DNA from: Chrysomallon squamiferum | Lineage: Eukaryota; Mollusca; Gastropoda; Neomphalida; Peltospiridae | Length of the DNA stretch: 42,500 nucleotides | Reading direction: 5' to 3' | Assembly: GCA_012295275.1 (NCBI GenBank) | Contig: CM022677.1 | Coordinates: 19,206,290-19,248,789 of the forward strand | Part shown: positions 42,082-42,500 of the stretch, in pieces | Position numbering within the stretch: the first letter of the stretch is position 1 | Layout of the letters: each line of letters starts with the position of its first letter | The notes under the pieces: model-generated | Databases searched by the model: none | What the model saw: only the letters and a program-made list of their open reading frames with translations | Told to the model about the DNA's origin: nothing | Translations under genes and position numbers: made by a program

Positions 42082-42411
42082 CATTAGTATTATTATTAAT
42101 GTTAGTACTACTAGTAGTAGTAGTAGTAGTAGTATTAATAATACTGTTATAACTTTTATCATCATCACCATTATTATAATTATTAATTTTTGATTATTGT
42201 CCATATCCTTTGTTAAAATGTAAACAAATTCATGATCTACACCGGTACTGGGTAGTGGAATAAATTATAGAAATCGAAAATAAAAAGGTGAGCAAAACTG
42301 TCGCATAAAAGGAATCTTACCTCGTTCAAGTTTCGAGACAAAATCTTGGACGATTTTCTGGGTTAATGAAGTACTGGAGAGTAGGCATTTTGTCGACTTG
42401 TAGCACAATTT
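13549..42411 (-). CDS. Giant thrombospondin type-1 repeat protein gene (5' end not in window)
   Basis: At least 54 TSR exons (50 apparently intact) read on the minus strand, predicting roughly 2,900 residues of tandem TSRs. Each unit is about 59 residues with six cysteines, W-x-x-W, CSKTCGxG and KVRTR-type basic strands, the three-layered TSR fold. The CxxS/TCxxG and WxxW sites fit POFUT2 O-fucosylation and C-mannosylation, which occur in the ER, so the product should be secreted or extracellular. Introns are phase 1 at both ends of each unit. No membrane segment is seen and the chain ends two residues after the last cysteine-proline (KCP-stop). No other domain appears within the window. Long TSR chains occur in properdin, SCO-spondin, hemicentin and coelomate matrix proteins, but none can be assigned here. 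The start codon and signal peptide are not identified. Confidence 0.85.
13722..14093. other. Intron between U2 and U1
   Basis: TTG/TTA/ATC trinucleotide tracts and (TTTTG)n near 13900-13922. No exon-like sequence. Confidence 0.6.
14094..14270 (-). CDS. TSR unit U2
   Basis: Starts GWGPWGMFGRCSKTCGRG. Six cysteines, but the usual CYGIV is CKGMD and the end is RPCSPSG. Methionine-rich variant (KMRIRMKGC). Donor TCAG|GTATAT, acceptor tttacag. Confidence 0.9.
14869..15039 (-). CDS. TSR unit U3
   Basis: 171 nt. GWGEWSTFGECNVTCGNG, with CNVTC keeping both the O-fucose consensus and an overlapping N-glycosylation sequon (NVT). CYGIVTQEDHQ near the end; finishes RPCK without the PPPG linker. Donor AAAG|GTAGGT, acceptor cttcag. 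Confidence 0.9.
15450..15599 (-). pseudogene. Decayed tandem copy of the 3' half of exon U4
   Basis: A 149-bp tandem duplicate of 15599-15748. It retains the sequence encoding the CNTQxC end of U4 but has no 5' half, and its donor GT has changed to AT (ccag|atatgtt against ttcag|gtatgtt). It should not be spliced in. Confidence 0.75.
15667..15831 (-). CDS. TSR unit U4, divergent
   Basis: 165 nt, phase 1-1. YRWWSAWTIFTDCTKTCGGG, six cysteines with different spacing (YFCTPQPFCGRP, FKCNTQKCSG). It has the three-tryptophan strand typical of canonical TSRs, unlike the expanded units. Acceptor tgttcag|CC, donor TCAG|GTATGT. Confidence 0.85.
15832..16476. other. Intron between U5 and U4
   Basis: A less AT-rich patch at about 15940-16110 (cgtctggctaagctgtgat, gagtcagtcatctcaccagc) reads like a decayed insertion; the minus strand has open runs broken by stops. 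No identifiable ends or family. Confidence 0.4.
16477..16626 (-). CDS. TSR unit U5, short, seven cysteines
   Basis: 150 nt. WGSWGEFSECTQSCGCG then KKRIRKQKCESGAGFC and RCNSIPCEG. An extra cysteine sits directly after the CxxSC motif (SCGCG). Acceptor cattag|AC, donor GAAG|GTAAAT. Confidence 0.85.
16627..16991. other. Intron between U6 and U5
   Basis: AT-rich, with AAT/AAG trinucleotides near 16640-16675. No coding signal. Confidence 0.5.
16992..17177 (-). CDS. TSR unit U6, most divergent
   Basis: 186 nt, phase 1-1. Only one N-terminal tryptophan (VTPWKTILRGACSVTCGTG), so the WxxW motif is lost while the CxxTCxxG motif remains. Six cysteines including MYGCPEE and VKQLPCIG. The donor is weak, ATAG|GTTTGC. 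Confidence 0.8.
17178..17640. other. Intron between U7 and U6
   Basis: Ordinary intron with short TTG/TAG tracts; no coding signal. The plus-strand frame crossing 17256-17480 shows no family resemblance. Confidence 0.5.
17641..17814 (-). CDS. TSR unit U7
   Basis: 174 nt. GWGPWGMYSQCSKTCGKG, CYGFVTEEDHEACIAGPC, ending CPPS and an atypical exon-terminal A (CCAA|GTAAGA), so the linker glycine is replaced at this junction. Confidence 0.9.
17815..18305. other. Intron between U8 and U7
   Basis: T-rich with (TTTA)n near 17975-18005 and a (CT)n tract at 18154-18180. No coding signal. Confidence 0.6.
18306..18482 (-). CDS. TSR unit U8
   Basis: 177 nt. GWGRWSIYSQCSKTCGTG. The WSIYSQC stretch reappears only in the type C units of the young array. 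Ends VKACPPPG. Donor CCAG|GTAGAT, acceptor gttgcag. Confidence 0.92.
18606..18782 (-). CDS. TSR unit U9
   Basis: 177 nt. GWGPWGLFTQCSKTCGKG, with CVGIVKEKDTEVC in place of CYGIV. Donor CCAG|GTAGGA. The intron to U8 is only 123 nt, the shortest in the gene. Confidence 0.92.
18783..19176. repeat. Intron between U10 and U9 with long (TTA)n array
   Basis: (TTA)n with single-base interruptions from about 18912 to 19062. No coding signal. Confidence 0.85.
19177..19353 (-). CDS. TSR unit U10
   Basis: GWSQWGPFGKCSKTCAKG. The usual CG of the O-fucose motif is CA, which still satisfies CxxTCxxG. CSTSMASPTRSCYGIYTEED, ends KPCPPPG. Confidence 0.92.
19354..19928. other. Intron between U11 and U10
   Basis: (TTA)n at about 19497-19530 and T-rich tracts to 19612. 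No coding signal. Confidence 0.6.
19929..20105 (-). CDS. TSR unit U11, GC-AG donor
   Basis: GWEIWGRFSKCSKTCGKG, with CPKENTTTTRECYGIV carrying an N-glycosylation sequon (NTT). The donor is CCAG|GCAAGT, a good non-canonical GC donor. Confidence 0.9.
20106..20688. other. Intron between U12 and U11
   Basis: (TTA)n at about 20165-20209, then ordinary intron sequence. Confidence 0.6.
20689..20865 (-). CDS. TSR unit U12
   Basis: WGYWGAFSKCSKTCGKG, first codon completed as GTT (Val) instead of Gly. CYGIIEDEDHQQC, ends RPCPPPG. An A run of about 25 at 20877-20902 sits a few bases upstream of the acceptor, so on the transcribed strand it is the polypyrimidine tract. Confidence 0.92.
20866..21144. 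other. Intron between U13 and U12
   Basis: Poly(A) at about 20877-20902 on the plus strand, then ATC/GAT-rich sequence. No coding signal. Confidence 0.6.
21145..21321 (-). CDS. TSR unit U13
   Basis: GWGQWSQFSRCSKTCGMG, then SRSHSRGC. CYGIVTEENIVDC, ends RPCPPPG. Acceptor gtcttag. Confidence 0.92.
21569..21745 (-). CDS. TSR unit U14, GC-AG donor
   Basis: GWGSWSTFSSCSKTCGSG, CAKTDSTETRTCYGIV. The donor is CCAG|GCAAAA, a second GC donor in this gene and weaker than that of U11. Ends RPCSPPG. Confidence 0.88.
21746..22181. other. Intron between U15 and U14
   Basis: Short (TA)n at 21796-21815; two weakly similar segments (accaagtgggtagtgcctat, accaaatgagtaatagctta) at 21839 and 22057. No coding signal. 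Confidence 0.5.
22182..22358 (-). CDS. TSR unit U15
   Basis: GWGKWSPFSKCNKSCGKG, so the O-fucose site is CNKSC. CYGIVTDKDAKPC, ends KPCPPPG. Acceptor gttacag, donor CCAG|GTACTT. Confidence 0.92.
22359..22743. other. Intron between U16 and U15
   Basis: Ordinary AT-rich intron; no coding signal on either strand. Confidence 0.5.
22744..22920 (-). CDS. TSR unit U16
   Basis: EWGPWGKYSPCSSTCGGG, with CFGVATEDDHQQC. Starts |AATGG like U1. Ends EACPPPG. Confidence 0.92.
22921..24301. other. Long intron between U17 and U16
   Basis: 1.4 kb, unusually complex for this region: little microsatellite apart from short AAAT, AAT and ATC tracts (23765, 23787, 24146). I see no TSR remnant, open frame or element ends. 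Confidence 0.55.
24302..24475 (-). CDS. TSR unit U17
   Basis: 174 nt. GWGLWGAYSLCSKTCGKG, CDGVVTEEDHKAC, ends DEPCRQG, one residue short of the PPPG linker. Confidence 0.92.
24712..24888 (-). CDS. TSR unit U18
   Basis: GWRAWSTFTKCSKTCGKG, then LKIRTRSKGC and CNGIVREQDYQPC. Ends KACPAPG. Last individually distinct unit before the homogenised array. Donor CCAG|GTAGAC. Confidence 0.9.
25009..25184 (-). pseudogene. TSR unit U19, broken type A exon
   Basis: Type A start (GWGAWGLYTQC) but a deletion in the segment for VVTEED shifts the frame after KACY, giving a stop soon after. The donor has also changed from GT to GA (CCAA|GAAGCT). Both lesions argue it is skipped or dead. Confidence 0.85.
25341..25517 (-). 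CDS. TSR unit U20, type B
   Basis: GWGRWGSYSQCSKTCGRG, SSPCYGIV, ending QRCASLG, a linker not seen in other B units. Followed upstream by U21, also type B; the A exon expected between them has been deleted. Confidence 0.9.
25518..26140. repeat. Intron between U21 and U20 with exonless units and an exon-deletion scar
   Basis: Repeats the (TA)n-(TG)n-(TTA)n-(TTTA)n block twice, each ending in the conserved aattttgaaattacaaatat. At 26046 the sequence passes from acaaatataatt directly to agtttcattttatcttattt. In intact units these two points flank a type A exon, about 270 bp apart. Confidence 0.8.
26141..26317 (-). CDS. TSR unit U21, type B
   Basis: Type B, SSPC version, ends QRCPPSG. Acceptor gttgcag, donor TCAG|GTAGAT. 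Confidence 0.93.
26597..26772 (-). pseudogene. TSR unit U22, broken and diverged
   Basis: Recognisable as YNQCSKTCGSGTKVRTR, then AGC AAA GGC TGT has become TGT AAA ACC TGA, a stop. A second frameshift follows near the CYRI segment. Only one base remains between the acceptor and TGG, and the donor is GC (GCAGAC). Much more diverged than its neighbours. Confidence 0.85.
26921..27097 (-). CDS. TSR unit U23, type B
   Basis: SSPC version, ends QRCPPPG. Acceptor aatgttgcag. Confidence 0.93.
27098..27606. repeat. Intron between U24 and U23 with a doubled exonless block
   Basis: Two successive (TG)n-(TTA)n-(TTTA)n blocks, joined at 27365 where attaaaatg meets tatgtgtgtg. Intact units have a TSR exon pair at this point. 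Confidence 0.75.
27607..27783 (-). CDS. TSR unit U24, type A
   Basis: Type A with WEAW in place of WGAW (GWEAWGPYTQC), TEEDR, ends KPCPAPG. Confidence 0.93.
27944..28120 (-). CDS. TSR unit U25, type B
   Basis: SNPC version (serine to asparagine before Cys4), ends QRCAPSG. Acceptor gttgtag. Confidence 0.93.
28121..28431. repeat. Intron between U26 and U25, standard B-A spacer
   Basis: The basic spacer of the array: (TA)n, (TG)n, (TTA)n, (TTTA)n, then a conserved ~110-bp block with ttatcttacgtttaccatta and gaaattacaaatataattga. Repeat lengths vary from copy to copy. Confidence 0.85.
28432..28608 (-). CDS. TSR unit U26, type A
   Basis: GWGAWGPYTQCSKTCGNG, TEEDR, ends KPCPAPG as in U24. Confidence 0.93.
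28769..28945 (-). CDS. TSR unit U27, type B
   Basis: SSPC version, ends QRCAPSG. Confidence 0.93.
28976..29389. repeat. Intron between U28 and U27 with a 100-bp partial duplication
   Basis: (TA)n of about 27 units at 28976-29027. At 29290-29321 lies a copy of the last ~32 nt of the type A exon with an intact GTAG donor, joined directly to atttcagagtgcgaatttt and so offset exactly 100 bp from the real exon end at 29390. Confidence 0.85.
29390..29566 (-). CDS. TSR unit U28, type A variant
   Basis: N-terminal strand differs (GWGPWGLYSQC) from other A units; the rest is type A (CPASQSTSTKACYGVV, TEEDR, CPPPG). Confidence 0.93.
29727..29903 (-). CDS. TSR unit U29, type B
   Basis: SNPC version, ends QRCAPSG. 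Confidence 0.93.
29904..30221. repeat. Intron between U30 and U29, B-A spacer
   Basis: Same block order as 28121-28431, with a (TA)n interrupted by tctatata. Confidence 0.8.
30222..30398 (-). CDS. TSR unit U30, type A
   Basis: WGAW, TEEDR, ends KPCPPPG. Differs from U26 by the final linker (A to P). Confidence 0.93.
30559..30735 (-). CDS. TSR unit U31, type B
   Basis: SSPC version, ends QRCAPSG. The U30-U31 pair repeats U26-U27 almost exactly, introns included. Confidence 0.93.
30736..31093. repeat. Intron between U32 and U31, B-A spacer
   Basis: (TA)n of about 27 units from 30768, (TG)n, (TTA)n, (TTTA)n. The conserved block is rearranged near 31015-31075, where gaaatgaatg occurs twice. 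Confidence 0.8.
31094..31270 (-). CDS. TSR unit U32, type A
   Basis: TEDDR version (Glu to Asp), ends KPCPPPG. Confidence 0.93.
31431..31607 (-). CDS. TSR unit U33, type B
   Basis: SNPC version, ends QRCAPSG. Confidence 0.93.
31608..31934. repeat. Intron between U34 and U33, B-A spacer
   Basis: Standard block with the longest (TG)n of the array outside the 5' end (about 31675-31710). Confidence 0.8.
31935..32111 (-). CDS. TSR unit U34, type A
   Basis: TEEDR version, ends KPCPPPG. Confidence 0.93.
32273..32450 (-). pseudogene. TSR unit U35, type B with +1 frameshift
   Basis: 178 nt. An extra T (plus strand gactttgac against gacttgac elsewhere, near 32341) shifts the frame in the QSTPSS segment. 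Both splice sites are intact. It could be a real lesion that is skipped, or a base-call error in a T run. Confidence 0.8.
32451..33153. repeat. Intron between U36 and U35, tripled exonless block
   Basis: Three successive spacer blocks (about 32480-32740, 32740-32920, 32920-33153), each with TG, TTA and TTTA tracts and the tttattaatatttcaacgaa or tttaccattatttcaacgaa motif, with no exon between them. Confidence 0.8.
33154..33330 (-). CDS. TSR unit U36, type A
   Basis: TEEDR version; first codon completed with GT instead of GC (still Gly). Shares the ccaacctg boundary with U40, U46 and U50, marking the same position in the higher-order repeat. Confidence 0.93.
33491..33667 (-). CDS. TSR unit U37, type B
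   Basis: SNPC version, ends QRCAPSG. Acceptor gttgcag. Confidence 0.93.
33668..34161. repeat. Intron between U38 and U37, doubled block
   Basis: Two spacer blocks, the first carrying tgtgttttcgtgtgtgtg and the second gtatgtgtgtgggtgtgtgt. The same pair recurs at the equivalent place in later higher-order repeats. Confidence 0.8.
34162..34338 (-). CDS. TSR unit U38, type A
   Basis: TEDDR version, preceded by SAVAGWG (acceptor ctgttgcag with a C for T, plus-strand caacagcag). Confidence 0.93.
34498..34674 (-). CDS. TSR unit U39, type C
   Basis: GWGHWSIYSQC followed by an otherwise type B body (SSPC, QRCAPSG). Acceptor ctatttcag differs from the B acceptor, so the upstream flank belongs to a different lineage. 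Confidence 0.93.
34675..35030. repeat. Intron between U40 and U39, C-A spacer
   Basis: Starts with C-specific sequence (gttgatgatttcattgtata, catttgtttaataccttgaa) before the shared TG/TTA/TTTA block. Confidence 0.8.
35031..35207 (-). CDS. TSR unit U40, type A
   Basis: TEEDR version, ccaacctg boundary, ends KPCPPPG. Confidence 0.93.
35364..35541 (-). pseudogene. TSR unit U41, type B with +1 frameshift
   Basis: 178 nt. An extra T near 35463 (plus gccttttact against gcctttact) shifts the frame in the SKGCP segment. Splice sites intact. Independent of the U35 lesion; also in a T run. Confidence 0.8.
35542..36040. repeat. Intron between U42 and U41, doubled block
   Basis: Same two-block layout as 33668-34161, with a shortened TTTA region near 35720. 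Confidence 0.8.
36041..36217 (-). CDS. TSR unit U42, type A
   Basis: TEDDR version, SAVAGWG start. Confidence 0.93.
36378..36554 (-). CDS. TSR unit U43, type B
   Basis: SNPC version. Occupies the place where a type C unit would be expected, so the higher-order pattern is broken here. Confidence 0.93.
36555..37019. repeat. Intron between U44 and U43, irregular spacer
   Basis: Shortened TG and TTA parts, then three truncated copies of taaaatgttttattttatct near 36735, 36797 and 36921, and a degraded segment at 36840-36960. The most rearranged spacer in the array. Confidence 0.75.
37020..37196 (-). CDS. TSR unit U44, type A
   Basis: TEDDR version, SAVAGWG start. Confidence 0.93.
37357..37533 (-). 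CDS. TSR unit U45, type C
   Basis: GWGQWSIYSQC, SSPC, QRCAPSG. Confidence 0.93.
37534..37876. repeat. Intron between U46 and U45, C-A spacer
   Basis: C-specific segment (gatgatgtcattgtatacac, gaatgtattcgatgttttca) then the single TG/TTA/TTTA block. Nearly identical to 39423-39768. Confidence 0.8.
37877..38053 (-). CDS. TSR unit U46, type A
   Basis: TEEDR version, ccaacctg boundary. First exon of a clean four-exon repeat A-B-A-C (U46-U49). Confidence 0.93.
38210..38386 (-). CDS. TSR unit U47, type B
   Basis: SSPC version, QRCAPSG. Confidence 0.93.
38387..38912. repeat. Intron between U48 and U47, doubled block
   Basis: Two spacer blocks; the junction near 38680 reads attgaaaggtatgtatgtgt. 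Matches 40281-40806 closely. Confidence 0.8.
38913..39089 (-). CDS. TSR unit U48, type A
   Basis: TEDDR version, SAVAGWG start. Confidence 0.93.
39246..39422 (-). CDS. TSR unit U49, type C
   Basis: GWGQWSIYSHC, with His in place of the otherwise invariant Gln before Cys1. Confidence 0.93.
39423..39768. repeat. Intron between U50 and U49, C-A spacer
   Basis: Near-identical to 37534-37876 at an offset of about 1.89 kb. Confidence 0.85.
39769..39945 (-). CDS. TSR unit U50, type A
   Basis: TEEDR version with WEAW, the same Gly to Glu change seen in U24. Confidence 0.93.
40104..40280 (-). CDS. TSR unit U51, type B
   Basis: SSPC version, QRCAPSG. Confidence 0.93.
40281..40806. repeat. Intron between U52 and U51, doubled block
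   Basis: Counterpart of 38387-38912, differing mainly in microsatellite length. Confidence 0.85.
40807..40983 (-). CDS. TSR unit U52, type A
   Basis: TEDDR version, SAVAGWG start. Confidence 0.93.
41150..41326 (-). CDS. TSR unit U53, type C
   Basis: GWGQWSIYSQC, SSPC, QRCAPSG. Confidence 0.93.
41449..41625 (-). CDS. TSR unit U54, first TSR of the array in the window
   Basis: Type B variant GWGRWGQYSQC, SSPC, ending QRCPPPG. Only 122 nt of intron separate it from U53. It is the most 5' TSR unit seen and may mark the edge of the array. Confidence 0.92.
41626..42320. repeat. Intron upstream of the TSR array
   Basis: (TG)n at about 41655-41711, TTTA tracts, (TTA)n at about 42017-42081 and (TAG)n near 42110-42135. 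No TSR exon. Confidence 0.75.
42321..42411 (-). CDS. Candidate 5' exon of the TSR gene
   Basis: On the minus strand a stop-free 91-nt stretch runs from a cactcag acceptor to CGAG|GTAAGA, a strong donor in phase 1, which matches the acceptor phase of the TSR exons. It would encode a 30-residue segment starting KLCYKSTKCLLSS and ending SKLERG. The region is visibly less repetitive. The polypyrimidine tract is poor, so it might instead be the tail of a longer first exon. It has no family match by eye. Confidence 0.4.
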
Positions 42412-42500
42412 CTGAGTGCGTTCTATTATATTCCCTTAATTTGATTTCGCTATCTTAGTTTTCCTATTTAACTTGTTTATCTTTTAATTTCTAATTTTTG
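42412..42500. other. Window edge, unassigned
   Basis: AT-rich sequence upstream of the candidate exon. An in-frame TAA about 30 nt upstream of 42411 on the minus strand, with no ATG before the exon, means the start codon is not here in that frame. Confidence 0.4.

Overview
The window is animal nuclear DNA: very AT-rich, saturated with microsatellites ((TA)n, (TG)n, (TTA)n, (TTTA)n, (CT)n), with short exons, GT-AG introns and no operon structure. The style of the DNA and a giant thrombospondin type-1 gene fit a cephalopod mollusc such as an octopus. That assignment is inference; the sequence by itself shows only a metazoan. Two protein-coding genes are clear, both on the minus strand.

Gene 1 (8448 down to 1842) is VPS72/YL1, the H2A.Z-binding subunit of the SRCAP/SWR1 and TIP60 chromatin-remodelling complexes. 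Six coding exons are recognised, from an N-terminal acidic segment (LLEDEEEDDFYKTTYGGF; SDFDIDE) to the C-terminal YL1_C domain (CSRTFITF; CPVTRQPA). Exon 5 and exon 6 do not join in frame by one nucleotide as given. A possible 5'UTR exon lies near 9321-9400. Its introns hold small tandem duplications that copied exon edges: eight decayed pieces of exon 4 and one piece of exon 3. The 3' end with its poly(A) signal is present three times. A hAT-like MITE (7111-7384) sits in one arm of a duplicated intron segment.

Between the genes (about 8.5-13.46 kb) are microsatellites, a CpG-containing promoter-like stretch near 10.17-10.45 kb, a candidate two-exon plus-strand microprotein (10449-10673), and an orphan minus-strand exon encoding a signal-peptide-like sequence (11192-11255).

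Gene 2 (minus, from 42411 or beyond down to 13549) encodes a very large, presumably secreted protein built almost wholly of thrombospondin type-1 repeats (TSRs). I count 54 TSR exons, numbered here U1 (C-terminal, 13549) to U54 (41625). Nearly all are single exons of 150-186 nt, mostly 177, with phase-1 introns on both sides. Fifty look intact and four are broken (U19, U22, U35, U41). Nearly all units carry the C-x-x-(S/T)-C-x-x-G O-fucosylation motif, and most have a W-x-x-W C-mannosylation motif. The stop codon is in U1. No start codon is visible, so the 5' end lies outside the window or in an unrecognised exon.

The array has two ages. U1-U18 (13.5-24.9 kb, C-terminal) are individually distinct. 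U19-U54 (25-41.6 kb, N-terminal) are nearly identical and alternate between type A (WGAWGPYTQC) and type B (WGRWGSYSQC). Type C is a B unit with a different first third (WGQWSIYSQC). The introns are as well conserved as the exons. A-B pairs are arranged in four-exon higher-order repeats of about 1.9 kb. Single-base frameshifts, a precise exon-deletion scar, a 100-bp partial copy and exonless intron units show an array still gaining and losing modules. Because the exons are symmetrical 1-1, any whole unit can be added, deleted or skipped without breaking the frame.
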